DNA from: Azohydromonas aeria
Lineage (GTDB): Bacteria > Pseudomonadota > Gammaproteobacteria > Burkholderiales > Burkholderiaceae_C
Assembly: GCF_009760915.1 (NCBI RefSeq)
Contig: NZ_VIDQ01000023.1
Coordinates: forward strand, 1-64,000
DNA: 64,000 bases
Reading direction: 5' to 3'
Every line of letters begins with the position of its first letter. The stretch's first letter is position 1. Position numbers and translations under genes: made by a program. Shown piece after piece: positions 53,984 to 62,224 of this stretch. A model generated the notes under the pieces. It was not told the DNA's origin. It did no database searches and saw only the letters and a list, made by a program, of their open reading frames with translations.

Positions 53984-54615
53984 ACAAGCAAGACGACCTC
54001 CAGGCCCTGAGCCTGGCCACCATGGACGACGCCGAGGAGCTGGCGCGGGCCGAGGTTTACGGGCTGCTGGCGCGGCTGTGGTGGGCGCCGCCGGACGAGG
54101 CGCTGCTCAAGCAGTTCGCCGTCGCGGTGACCGAGGCACCGCAGCCGGGCAGCTTCCTGGAGGCGCCGTGGCAGGCGCTGGTGGCGGCCATGCGCGCCAG
54201 CAGCGCCGAAGGCGCGGCGCAGGAGTTCGCGGCGCTGTTCGAGGGCACGGGCAAGCCCGAGGTCTTCCCCTACGGCTCGTACCATGTGGCGGGCTTCCTC
54301 AACGAGCGCCCGCTGGTGGCGCTGCGCGACGACCTGGCGCGCCTGGGCCTGGAGCGCGACCCCGCGCGCGGCGAGACCGAGGACCACGTCGCCTGCGTGT
54401 TCGAGGTCATGCGCTTCCTCATCGCCGGCGACGACGTGGCCGTGTGCAACCTGGAGCAGCAGCGCCGCTTTTTCCGCGCCCACGTGCAGCCCTGGGTCGA
54501 GAAGCTGTGCGACGCCGTGCTGGCGCAGCCGCGCGCGCGGCTCTACGCCGCGCTGGCCAGCTTCACGGCCGCCTTCATGCAGGTGGAAACACAGGGCTTT
54601 GACCTGATCGAGTAG
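53980..54615 (+). CDS. TorD-family molybdoenzyme chaperone
   Basis: The 211-residue helical protein has TorD/DmsD features: an early AEVYGLLARLWWAPPDEALL, then EFAALFEGTGKPEVFPYGSYHVAGFL with the conserved P-x2-S-x-Y-type region, and EDHVACVFEVMRFLI. Such chaperones hold molybdenum enzymes or bind their twin-arginine signals until the cofactor is inserted. The start is GTG, overlapping the TGA of the 4Fe-4S gene. No molybdoenzyme gene follows; the next gene is a convergent PilZ gene with a 41-base overlap at the 3' ends. Confidence 0.88.
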   Translation: MNKQDDLQALSLATMDDAEELARAEVYGLLARLWWAPPDEALLKQFAVAVTEAPQPGSFLEAPWQALVAAMRASSAEGAAQEFAALFEGTGKPEVFPYGSYHVAGFLNERPLVALRDDLARLGLERDPARGETEDHVACVFEVMRFLIAGDDVAVCNLEQQRRFFRAHVQPWVEKLCDAVLAQPRARLYAALASFTAAFMQVETQGFDLIE

Positions 54616-55072
54616 CCGCCGCCAGCGCCGGCACGGCGTCGGCGGCCGAAGGCGGCGCGCCGGCCGGGCGGCGCCGGCGCGCCAGGTAGCTGGTGTAGGT
54701 GAACTTCTCGTGCAGGTAGGCCTCGATGGCCGCCAGTGCCTGGCGCGGGATGCTGGTGAAGCGCAGCCCCATCACGAAGCCGTTCTGCTTGCCGCTGAAC
54801 ACGATGTTCATGACCTGCGTGCGCGCCATGACGGTGTGCGCGCCGCTCGGGATGGCCGGCACCACCAGCCGCACGCCGCACACCAGGTACAGCGGCAGGT
54901 TGACCGGCGCCACCACCCGCAGCCCGCCGGCGCTCAGGTCCAGCGTGCGCGCCTCGACGATGCGGTGCCCGTGCAGCAGCAGGTGGGTCGTGCTGGCGAT
55001 CAGCCCACGCTCATGCGCCCGGCACTCGCTGGACGAGTTCCGGACGTCGGTGAAGGGACGTGAGGCGGGCAT
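54575..55072 (-). CDS. PilZ-domain protein (first of a tandem pair)
   Basis: The 165-residue protein has the c-di-GMP binding elements RxxxR (ECRAHERGL) and D-x-S-x-x-G (DLSAGGL), and the beta-barrel region VRLVVPAIPSG with VFSGKQNGFVMGLRFTSIP. It ends in an Arg/Pro/Ala-rich tail. It is probably a cytoplasmic c-di-GMP effector controlling motility, envelope or exopolysaccharide. It resembles the next gene upstream (55261-55818) over the PilZ core. The coding end overlaps the TorD gene. Confidence 0.85.
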   Translation of the reverse strand: MPASRPFTDVRNSSSECRAHERGLIASTTHLLLHGHRIVEARTLDLSAGGLRVVAPVNLPLYLVCGVRLVVPAIPSGAHTVMARTQVMNIVFSGKQNGFVMGLRFTSIPRQALAAIEAYLHEKFTYTSYLARRRRPAGAPPSAADAVPALAAATRSGQSPVFPPA

Positions 55073-55260
55073 GTCGGCGGCAGGGGAGGGCGGCCGCTGG
55101 ATACCGCATCGCGCGGCACCCGGCCAAAGGAAACCAGGAGGGCGTGTTTATACCGCCCGTTACTTTCAGTTTCCCGTCAAGGTTTTGTGGTCCGTGACGC
55201 AGTTGGCTTCCGGGCCGGTTGGCACGACGCGCCGGCCACCGCGGCGGGCCGTCACCCGGC

Positions 55261-55818
55261 TCAGGCGGCAGCCTGGGCCGCGGGCGCCGTCCCGGGGCCG
55301 CTGTCGTGGCTGGTCTCGTTGACGCTTTCGTCGCCGGACCCGGTTTCGACCCCGGACGGGGGCTCGGCCGCGGGCTGCGCCGGCTGCAGCGCCGGGGCCG
55401 GCGGCCGGACGGCCGCGCCGCTGCCGCCACCGAAGGCCTTGTGGGCGCTGCGCTCCTGCAGATAGGCCTGGAGGGCGGCGGTCGAGGCCTCCGGGATCGA
55501 GGTGAAGCGCAGCCCGATGACGAAGCCGCCGGCCTTGCCGCTGAACACCAGGCTCACGACCTCGACTTGCGCCGTGACGGTGCGCACGCCGAAAGGAATG
55601 GCGGGAACGAGCAGCCGCACGTCGCACGGCGTGCCGGGCGCGATGCTGCCGGGCACGACCAGCTGCAGCCCGCCCAGGCTGATGTCCTGGGTGCGCGCCT
55701 CCACCAGCCGACCGCCGGGCAGGCGCAGGTGCACCGTGCTGGCGAAGCGCGCGCGCGGATGGCGGCGCGCGGCGACGCCCGACTGGACGTGGCTGGCGAA
55801 GTCGGTGGAGGCGGACAT
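55261..55818 (-). CDS. PilZ-domain protein (second of a tandem pair)
   Basis: The 185-residue protein has RxxxR in RRHPRARFAST, D-x-S-x-x-G in DISLGGL, and the core VRLLVPAIPFG plus VFSGKAGGFVIGLRFTSIP, nearly the same as its neighbour. A Pro/Ser/Glu-rich tail of about 55 residues follows. The parallel cores and adjacent position indicate gene duplication. Both should bind c-di-GMP. The 188-base gap to the first gene holds no other feature that I can name. Confidence 0.87.
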   Translation of the reverse strand: MSASTDFASHVQSGVAARRHPRARFASTVHLRLPGGRLVEARTQDISLGGLQLVVPGSIAPGTPCDVRLLVPAIPFGVRTVTAQVEVVSLVFSGKAGGFVIGLRFTSIPEASTAALQAYLQERSAHKAFGGGSGAAVRPPAPALQPAQPAAEPPSGVETGSGDESVNETSHDSGPGTAPAAQAAA

Positions 55819-55920
55819 GGCGGCGGCGTGCGGTTGTTCTCGAAAGCGCCGCGATTGTTCGGCCGGGCCGCCGCGCGGTTGTTACGTGACCGTCAAAGCC
55901 GGCGCCGCGGCGCGGCCGCG

Positions 55921-56901
55921 TCAGTCCTCGCCGTCTTCCCGCGCCGCCAAGCGGCGCCGGCGTGACGGCGGCTCGCCTTCGAACTTGTTCCAGGTGGCGC
56001 GGAAGGCCTGCATGCTGCCGAAGCCGCAGCGCTCGGCGATGTGCTCCAGCGACAGCGCCGAGCCCTGGACCAGCCGGCGCGCCAGGTCCATGCGCAGCTC
56101 GGTCTGGTAGCGCTTCATGGTCACGCCGGTCTCGGTCTTGAACAGCCGCGCCAGGTGCCGGGTGCTGAAGCCGGCCCTGCGCGCCAGCGCCTCGCCGGTC
56201 CAGGGGCGGGAGAGGTCGTTGGCGATCTCGTCCTGCATGGCGTGGACGAGCGGGTTGCCGTGCTCGCGCCAGCGAAAGCGCGGGCTCAGCGCCGGGTCGC
56301 CGCTGAAGCGGCGCAGCGGCACCACGTTCTCGCGCGCCACGCGCAGCGCGACGTGGTCGCCGAAGTGCTGCGCGATCAGCCTCAGCGCCAGGTCGATGCC
56401 CGCGGCCACGCCGGCCGAGGTCCAGAGCCGGCCGTCCTGCACGCACAGCCGGTTCTCCAGCACCTGCGCCGCCGGATGGCGGCGGCGCAGCTGCGCCACG
56501 AACTCGTGGTGCGTGGTGCAGGCGCGGCCGTCGAGCAGCCCGGCGTCGCCCAGCAGGAAGGCGCCGGTGCACACGCCCGCCACCGTGGGCAGCGGGTGCG
56601 GCGGCGCGGCCCGCTCGCGCAGCCACGCCGCAGCGGCCTGCCAGGCCGGTGCGGCCATGGCCTCGGGGCTGAGCTTGGCGCCGATGACGAACACCACGTC
56701 CTGCGCGTCCAGCCGCGCGGGCAGGGGCGCAATGCGTTCCAGCACGACGCCCTGGAAGCTGCGCAGGCGCGGCTCGGGTCCGATGCACTCGATGTCCACG
56801 CCCGCGATGCCCAGCTCGGCCAGCGTGCCCATGACCTGCAGCGGGCCCGCCAGGTCGAGCAGGTGCGCCTGCGGCAGCACCAGGAAGTAAACCTTGTTCA
56901 T
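55921..56901 (-). CDS. GlxA-type transcriptional regulator (DJ-1/PfpI domain plus AraC HTH)
   Basis: The 326-residue protein has an N-terminal DJ-1/PfpI-like domain (MNKVYFLVLPQAHLLDLAGP, Cys in AGVCTGAFLLGDAGLL at about residue 110) and a C-terminal AraC-type double helix-turn-helix (SRPWTGEALARRAGFSTRHLARLF and LSLEHIAERCGFGSMQAFRATW). It probably senses a small molecule and acts on a nearby promoter. The Bug gene lies divergently 195 bases away, with a GTAAC palindrome between them. Confidence 0.92.
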   Translation of the reverse strand: MNKVYFLVLPQAHLLDLAGPLQVMGTLAELGIAGVDIECIGPEPRLRSFQGVVLERIAPLPARLDAQDVVFVIGAKLSPEAMAAPAWQAAAAWLRERAAPPHPLPTVAGVCTGAFLLGDAGLLDGRACTTHHEFVAQLRRRHPAAQVLENRLCVQDGRLWTSAGVAAGIDLALRLIAQHFGDHVALRVARENVVPLRRFSGDPALSPRFRWREHGNPLVHAMQDEIANDLSRPWTGEALARRAGFSTRHLARLFKTETGVTMKRYQTELRMDLARRLVQGSALSLEHIAERCGFGSMQAFRATWNKFEGEPPSRRRRLAAREDGED

Positions 56902-56955
56902 CGTCGCGCCGGGCCGAAGGCGGCAGGGCGCGCCGCCTCGGACTTCAGGAAGTGT

Positions 56956-56970
56956 GTAACTTGAGGTTAC
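56956..56970. promoter_or_regulatory. GTAAC-N5-GTTAC palindrome between the GlxA and Bug genes
   Basis: GTAAC and GTTAC flank TTGAG, 55 bases upstream of the regulator start and about 125 bases upstream of the divergent Bug gene. It could be the binding site for the AraC-type protein or for an unknown dimer. Confidence 0.35.
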
Positions 56971-57096
56971 GTATTTTCACACGACGCGGCGGCGTGGCGG
57001 TGCGGGCCGGGCGCCGGGCGGGCCGCCGTGGCGGCGAGGCAGGGCCCTGGCAGAGCCGACAATCCGGGAATTGTCCCTGGTCAAGCCTGCCTTCCC

Positions 57097-58101
57097 ATGT
57101 CCCACGACGACTCCTTCTCCCGCGCGCGCCGTGCCCTGAGCCTGGGCCTGCCGGGTGCCTTCGCGCTCGGCGTGCTGGGCGCGCTGCCCGCGCGGGCGCA
57201 GTCCTGGCCCTCGAAGCCGATCCGGCTGGTGGTGCCGTTCCCGCCCGGGGGCGCCACCGACGTGGTGGCGCGTGCCCTGGGAGAGCGGCTGCACGCGCGG
57301 CTGGGCCAGCCGGTGGTGATCGACAACAAGCCCGGCGCCAGCACGCTCATCGGCGCCGACGCCGTGGCCAAGGCGCCGGGCGACGGCCACGTGCTGCTGC
57401 TGTCCGGCTCGAGCACCTACAGCGTGGTGCCGGCGCTCAAGAGCCAGCTGCCCTACGACCCGAAGAAGGACCTGGCGCTGGTGGCCATGGTGGCGCGCGC
57501 GCCGCTGGTGCTGGTGGCCGGGCCGGCCACGCCGGTGAAGTCGCTGGCCGAGCTGATCGCGCTGGCAAAGGCGAAGCCGGGCGAGGTGACCTATCCGACC
57601 TTCGGCCCGGGCTCGGCGCCGCACCTGGCCGGCGAGCGCTTCTCGGCCGAGGCGGGGGTGAAGCTGCTGCCCATTCCCTACAAGGGCAGCGCCGCGGCGG
57701 CGCTGGCGGTGGTGGGCGGCGAGATCGCCATGGCCTTCGACACCATCGCCTCGGCGGCGCCGCACATCAAGGCGGGCAAGCTGCGCGCGCTGGCGGTGGT
57801 GGACTCGGCCCGCTCCAGCCTGCTGCCCGACGTGCCCACGCTGGCGGAGCTGAAATACCCCAAGGCGACTTTCGAGGCCTGGTACGGCGTGGCCGCGCCC
57901 GGCGCCACGCCCGCGGCGGTGCAGCAGGCGCTCGCACGCGAGCTGGCCGCCGTGCTGGTGCTGCCCGAAGTGAAGGAGAAGCTGCTGGCGGCCGGCCTGG
58001 AGCCGCAGTTCTCCGACGCCGCCGCCTTCGCCGCCAAGGTGCAGGCCGAGACGGCGGCCTACGCGGCGCTGGGCAAGCGGGTGGGGATTTCGATGGATTG
58101 A
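57097..58101 (+). CDS. Bug/TctC-family substrate-binding protein
   Basis: The 334-residue protein has an export signal (MSHDDSFSRARRALSLGLPG, ending LPARAQ) and the Bug signatures PIRLVVPFPPGGATD, VIDNKPGASTLIGADAVA and GDGHVLLL. It is periplasmic, ligand unknown. It is divergent from the GlxA-type regulator gene, which may control it. The ATG at 57097 starts the signal peptide; the longer upstream frame is not needed. No TctA/TctB genes are adjacent. Confidence 0.9.
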   Translation: MSHDDSFSRARRALSLGLPGAFALGVLGALPARAQSWPSKPIRLVVPFPPGGATDVVARALGERLHARLGQPVVIDNKPGASTLIGADAVAKAPGDGHVLLLSGSSTYSVVPALKSQLPYDPKKDLALVAMVARAPLVLVAGPATPVKSLAELIALAKAKPGEVTYPTFGPGSAPHLAGERFSAEAGVKLLPIPYKGSAAAALAVVGGEIAMAFDTIASAAPHIKAGKLRALAVVDSARSSLLPDVPTLAELKYPKATFEAWYGVAAPGATPAAVQQALARELAAVLVLPEVKEKLLAAGLEPQFSDAAAFAAKVQAETAAYAALGKRVGISMD

Positions 58102-58424
58102 GCCACGCCGCCTTCGCGCACTGCGGTCCGGGGAACTTCGACCCATGGCATCCCGGCAGCCACGACGCTTCGCACCCTGATCCGTCATTCCGGCGAAAGC
58201 CGGAATCCACGCGCACCGTGGCGGCGGAACGGCTGACGTGGGCACGTGCCGGCGCCGGCCAGCGAGGCACCCCGGCATTCGTGGATTCCGGCTTTCGCCG
58301 GAATGACGAAGCAGTAGGCGCCATGCCCGTGCTGTCGGGATGCTGATCGCTTTCCACTTTCCCCGGACAGCAATGCGCCTGCGCGGGCATGACGCAAATC
58401 GTTCAGCCTCGCGAAAGCGCCGGC
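58102..58424. other. Repeat-bearing gap between two convergent Bug genes
   Basis: The 323-base gap carries the 28-base inverted repeat pair described separately and, at about 58365-58392, a GCGCCTGCGCGGGCATGACG fragment like the repeats at 63.5-63.9 kb. No open reading frame of convincing coding character was seen. Confidence 0.6.
58183..58308. repeat. Pair of identical 28-base inverted repeats (extragenic palindrome type)
   Basis: Copies at 58183-58210 and 58281-58308 are exact reverse complements. Each is itself palindromic around TTCCGGC-GAAA-GCCGGAA, preceded by CGTCA and followed by TCCAC. They flank 70 bases of unique sequence. This form is a widespread proteobacterial extragenic repeat and could act as a terminator-like stem between the convergent genes. 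Confidence 0.85.
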
Positions 58425-59417
58425 TCAGTCCGGCTTGATCTTCGCCCGCTCGATCACCGGCTTCCAGCGCTTCTGCTCCGCGGCGATGAAGGCGGCGAAC
58501 TCGGCCGGGGTGCTGCCCACGCTGAGGGCGGCCTCGGTCTTGAAATGCTCCTGCGCCGTGGCCGTCTTGACGGAGGCCGCCGCGGCCGGGGCCAGCCGCT
58601 CCACCGCCGCCTGGGACAGGTTCGCCGGCGCCAGCAGGCCGTACCACTGCGTCATCTCGAAGCCCGGGAAACCCTGCTCGGCCACGGTGGGCACGTCGGG
58701 CAGCTGCGGGATGCGCTGCGCGGTGCCGGTGGCGATGCAGCGCAGCTTGCCGGCCTTGATGAACTGCAGGATCGCCGGCGCGCCCACCGACGCGGCGTCG
58801 AGCCGGCCCGCCATCAGGTCGGTGAGCATCGGGCCGGTGCCGCGGTAGGGCACGTGCAGCATGAAGCTGTCACTGGCCATCTTGAGGTACTCCATGGCCA
58901 GGTGGCCGGCGCTGCCGTTGCCGGCGCTGCCGTAGTTCAGGCGGCCCGGCTTGCTCTTGGCCAGCGCGATGAGCTCCTTGAGGTTCTTCACCGGCAGGTC
59001 CGGGTGCACCACGTACAGGCTGGGCACCTTGGCCAGCAGGCTCACGGGCTTGAAGTCCCTGGTCGGGTCGTAAGGCAGCTTCGGGAAGATGTAGGGGTTC
59101 ACGGCCAGCGTGCCGATGTGGCCGAGGATGAGCGTGTGCTGGTCGTCCGCGCGGGCGACCTCGCCCATGGCGACGTTGCCCGCAGCGCCGGGCTTGTTGT
59201 CCACGAACACCGACTGGCCCAGCAGCCGGCTCATCTCCACGGCGCTGGAGCGCGCCACGATCTCCGAGCTGCCGCCCGGCGCGAAGGGCACGACGAAGCG
59301 GATCGCCTTGCTCGGCCAGGCCTGCGCGGCGGCGAGTCCGGGCCACAGCGCGGCCGTGCCGGCGGCGCCGGACAGGGCCAGCCAGCGGCGGCGGGTCAGG
59401 GAAAGGTCGTTGTTCAT
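58425..59417 (-). CDS. Bug/TctC-family substrate-binding protein
   Basis: The 330-residue protein has an N-terminus with RRR and a hydrophobic stretch (SLTRRRWLALSGAAGTAALW, ending GLAAAQ), which could be a twin-arginine or Sec signal, and the family motifs AIRFVVPFAPGGSSE, VDNKPGAAGNVAMGEVA and NYGSAGNGSAGHLAMEYL. It is periplasmic, ligand unknown. Its start overlaps the stop of the amidohydrolase gene by four bases, so it is the last gene of the GntR-controlled unit. Confidence 0.9.
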   Translation of the reverse strand: MNNDLSLTRRRWLALSGAAGTAALWPGLAAAQAWPSKAIRFVVPFAPGGSSEIVARSSAVEMSRLLGQSVFVDNKPGAAGNVAMGEVARADDQHTLILGHIGTLAVNPYIFPKLPYDPTRDFKPVSLLAKVPSLYVVHPDLPVKNLKELIALAKSKPGRLNYGSAGNGSAGHLAMEYLKMASDSFMLHVPYRGTGPMLTDLMAGRLDAASVGAPAILQFIKAGKLRCIATGTAQRIPQLPDVPTVAEQGFPGFEMTQWYGLLAPANLSQAAVERLAPAAAASVKTATAQEHFKTEAALSVGSTPAEFAAFIAAEQKRWKPVIERAKIKPD

Positions 59418-60259
59418 GGCAAGCAGTCCTGCATGTAGCGCGCGGGCGCGTGGTCCCGCAGGAGGCGCGCCGCAGCGGCGTCGCCCAGCGCCCGGCGCAC
59501 GGGCGCCAGGGTCGATTCGTAGGCCGGCAGGGCCTCCGGGGAAAAGCTGGTGTGCGGCCAGTCCGAGCCCCACAGCGTGCGCGTGCCGAAGAGCTCGGCG
59601 GCACGCGCGATGGCGGGCTCCAGCGCCGCGTAGGGCGCCACGGCCTGCAGCCGGTACCAGCCCGAGAGCTTGATCCAGGCCCCGCCCGCGGCCAGCGCGG
59701 CCGCCGCGCGCCAGGCCGGGTCGGTCGCGGGCAGCGCGGCGTGCAGGCCGGCGAGGTGGTCCAGCACGAAGGGCACGCCGGCCTCGTCCTGCAGCACGGC
59801 CAGCCGCGCCAGGTCAGCGGCTCGGGCGTACCACTGCACGTGCCAGCCGCGCACGCGCAGCCGCGGCGCCAGCGCGCGCAGCGCGTCGCCGGCGTCACCC
59901 TGGTGGCCCACGGGCGACACCAGGTTGAAGCGGATGCCGCGCACGCCGGCGGCATGCAGCTCGTCCAGCGCCGCGTCGCCGACATCGGCCTCGACCACCG
60001 CCACGCCGCGGTGCCGGCCGGATGCCTCGCGCAGCGCGCGCAGCATCACGCCGTTGTCGCAGCCGTAGACGCTGGGCTGCACCAGCACCAGGTGGCGCAC
60101 GCCGTGGGCGCCGGCCAGCGCCTCGATGTCGGCCAGCGGCCGGTGCGCGGGCCGGTAGTGGCCGGGCTGCACCGGCGCGGCGGCGTCGAAGACGTGGACG
60201 TGGCAGTCCCAGCCGGTCGCGCCGGGCATGCCGGGCGTGGGGGAGAGGGCTTCGCTCAC
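59414..60259 (-). CDS. Amidohydrolase-family metal hydrolase (2-pyrone-4,6-dicarboxylate lactonase-like)
   Basis: The 281-residue protein has the amidohydrolase motifs H-x-H in DCHVHVFDAAAP near residue 20, GVRGIRFNLVSP, VPFVLDHLAG and the catalytic Asp in LWGSDWPHTSF. Related enzymes (LigI, Amidohydrolase_2 family) hydrolyse lactones of aromatic breakdown. The GTG at 60259 is used; a GGGA lies nine bases upstream, and the longer frame would run into the preceding gene. It is sandwiched between two Bug genes, which suggests its substrate is imported by one of them. Confidence 0.85.
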   Translation of the reverse strand: MSEALSPTPGMPGATGWDCHVHVFDAAAPVQPGHYRPAHRPLADIEALAGAHGVRHLVLVQPSVYGCDNGVMLRALREASGRHRGVAVVEADVGDAALDELHAAGVRGIRFNLVSPVGHQGDAGDALRALAPRLRVRGWHVQWYARAADLARLAVLQDEAGVPFVLDHLAGLHAALPATDPAWRAAAALAAGGAWIKLSGWYRLQAVAPYAALEPAIARAAELFGTRTLWGSDWPHTSFSPEALPAYESTLAPVRRALGDAAAARLLRDHAPARYMQDCLP

Positions 60260-60263
60260 CGCG

Positions 60264-61262
60264 TCAATCCCGCGAGATGCGGCGCTCGCGCACCACCCGG
60301 CCCCACAGCGCCTGCTGCTGCTGCAGGAAGGCGGCGGCCGCCTTCTCGTCGCCACCGAACACCTCGCCGCCCAGGGCGCGGATGCGGCCCAGCACCTCGG
60401 GGTCGGCCATGGCGCCGCGCAGCGCCGCGGCGAGCTTCGCGCGCACCGCGGCCGGCGTGGCGGCGGGGGCGAGCACCGGGTTCCACTCCAGCACCTCGTA
60501 GCCCTGGAGCCCGGACTCCTCCAGCGTCGGAATGTCGGGCAGGGAGCGCGTGCGCAGCTTCGAGGTCACGGCCAGCGGGCGCAGCCGCTTGGACTGGATG
60601 TGTCCCAGCGCCGAGGCCACGTTGGCGAAGAAGAGGGGCACCTGGCCGCCCATCACGTCGGTCATGGCCGGGCCGCCGCCGCGGTAGGGCACGTGCGTCA
60701 GCTCGACCTGCGCCCGCTGCTCGAACAGCGCGCCGGCCAGGTGTTGCGCGGAACCGTTGCCCGAGGAGGCGTAGGCGAGGCGGCCGGGCCTGGCGCGGGC
60801 CAGGCGGATGACGTCGGCCACCGACTGCGCCTCGAAGCCCGGCGTGCACACCAGCACGTTCGGGAAGGTGGCCAGCACCGCCAGCGGCGCGAAGGCCGTG
60901 GCCGGGTCGTACGGCAGCTTGCCGTCGAAGAGCGCCGGGTTGACGGCGTAGCTGGAGGCGTCGAGCAGCAGCGTGGTGCCGTCGGGCGCGGCGCGCGCCA
61001 CCTGCTGCGCCGCGAGCGTGCCGCTGGCGCCGGGCTTGTTCTCGACCACCACCGGCTGGCCCAGCGCCTGCGCCAGGCGCGGGCCGACCAGGCGCGCCAT
61101 CACGTCGGCGCCACCGCCGGGCGGGTAGCTCACGACCAGCGTGATCGGCTTGCCGCCGGCAATGGGCTCGGCCGCGGGCGCGGCGCGCGCCAGGGCCGGC
61201 GCGGCCAGCAGCGCGGAGGACGCCAGCAGGCGCCGGCGAGTCAGGAGGCCGTCGGAAGTCAT
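60264..61262 (-). CDS. Bug/TctC-family substrate-binding protein
   Basis: The 332-residue protein has an export signal with RRR (LLTRRRLLASSALLAAPALA) and the motifs PITLVVSYPPGGGADVMARL, VVENKPGASGTLAAQQVA and SSGNGSAQHLAGAL. It is periplasmic. Its start is ten bases from the GntR-type regulator stop, so it is second in the unit regulator-Bug-amidohydrolase-Bug. The ligand may be a carboxylated lactone or aromatic ring-cleavage product, by inference from the neighbours. Confidence 0.9.
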   Translation of the reverse strand: MTSDGLLTRRRLLASSALLAAPALARAAPAAEPIAGGKPITLVVSYPPGGGADVMARLVGPRLAQALGQPVVVENKPGASGTLAAQQVARAAPDGTTLLLDASSYAVNPALFDGKLPYDPATAFAPLAVLATFPNVLVCTPGFEAQSVADVIRLARARPGRLAYASSGNGSAQHLAGALFEQRAQVELTHVPYRGGGPAMTDVMGGQVPLFFANVASALGHIQSKRLRPLAVTSKLRTRSLPDIPTLEESGLQGYEVLEWNPVLAPAATPAAVRAKLAAALRGAMADPEVLGRIRALGGEVFGGDEKAAAAFLQQQQALWGRVVRERRISRD

Positions 61263-61272
61263 GGGCGGTCCT

Positions 61273-62004
61273 TCAGGTGATGGAGACGGTGTAGTGAAAG
61301 GCGTGGGCGTCGCCCAGCGTGGTGCGCGCCTCGATGCAGCGCCCGGCCAAGTCGAAGGCCTGGCGCTGCACGCGGGCGCAGGGGTGCCCGGGGGGCAGGG
61401 CCAGGGCTTGCGCGGGCGCGCCGTCCAGGGTGCAGAAGCCGATGACGTCCTGCGCGCGGTGCACGTGCACGCCGCAGCGGCTGGCGAAGAGCGGGTAGAG
61501 CAGGTCGCCCCAATCGGCCGGGTCGCCGCTCGCCAGCGTGGAGAAGAGCGGCAGCGGCAGCCAGATCTCCTCGAACAGCCGGGGCTGCTGCGCCAGCAGC
61601 CGCAGCCGGTGCAGCCGCAGCGCCGGGGTGCCGGGCGCGATGCCGAGCTGCTGCGCGGCACCGGCCGGCACGGGCAGCGTGTCGCGCGCCAGGATGCGTG
61701 AGGCCGGCGCCGCGGCGCCGTCGCCGAAGCGGAAGAAGCGCAGCGGCGAGGCGCCGCTCAGGCCCGGCTTCACGAAGGTGCCGCGGCCGTGGACGCGCTC
61801 GATGAAGCCCTGGCCGGTGAGCAACTCCAGCGCGCGGCGCATCGTGCCCAGCGCCACGCCTTGCTCGGCGGCCAGCTGCTGCTCCGCCGGCAGCGCCGTG
61901 CCCGGCGGCCAGTCGCCGGCCACGATGCGCGTGCGCAGCGCCGCGGCCAGCGCGGCATAGCGGCTTTGTCCGGGTTCGGCCTGTACGCCGTGCGGGCGGC
62001 TCAT
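61273..62004 (-). CDS. GntR-family transcriptional regulator (HutC subfamily)
   Basis: The 243-residue protein has an N-terminal winged helix (YAALAAALRTRIVAGDWPPG and LPAEQQLAAEQGVALGTMRR, about residues 16-70) followed by VHGRGTFVKPG and a C-terminal UTRA ligand-binding domain (about 95-235). HutC-type regulators usually repress and release DNA on binding a pathway ligand. A perfect AGTCCT-ATAG-AGGACT palindrome 15 bases upstream of its start is the likely operator for autoregulation. Confidence 0.93.
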   Translation of the reverse strand: MSRPHGVQAEPGQSRYAALAAALRTRIVAGDWPPGTALPAEQQLAAEQGVALGTMRRALELLTGQGFIERVHGRGTFVKPGLSGASPLRFFRFGDGAAAPASRILARDTLPVPAGAAQQLGIAPGTPALRLHRLRLLAQQPRLFEEIWLPLPLFSTLASGDPADWGDLLYPLFASRCGVHVHRAQDVIGFCTLDGAPAQALALPPGHPCARVQRQAFDLAGRCIEARTTLGDAHAFHYTVSIT

Positions 62005-62018
62005 GCGTGGATTGATCT

Positions 62019-62034
62019 AGTCCTATAGAGGACT
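62019..62034. promoter_or_regulatory. Candidate GntR operator upstream of the regulator-Bug operon
   Basis: AGTCCT and AGGACT flank ATAG, giving a perfect 16-base inverted repeat 15 bases upstream of the regulator ATG. Its length, symmetry and TATAG centre suit HutC-subfamily proteins. Confidence 0.65.
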
Positions 62035-62224
62035 GGAGTATCCGGCCCCCCATGCATGGGGGCTTGTGGAAACTACGCAGCCGCACTGGTGGTGTTTTCC
62101 CGGGGTCGGATTGGGGATCGCGGACCCACCGCACCGCGGTGGAGGGCCGAGCCCGTGGGCGCAAGTCCTGCCCGGGGCGGCTGCCGGCGGTGTCCGCTGC
62201 CGGACATTGCCCGGGAGACACGCC

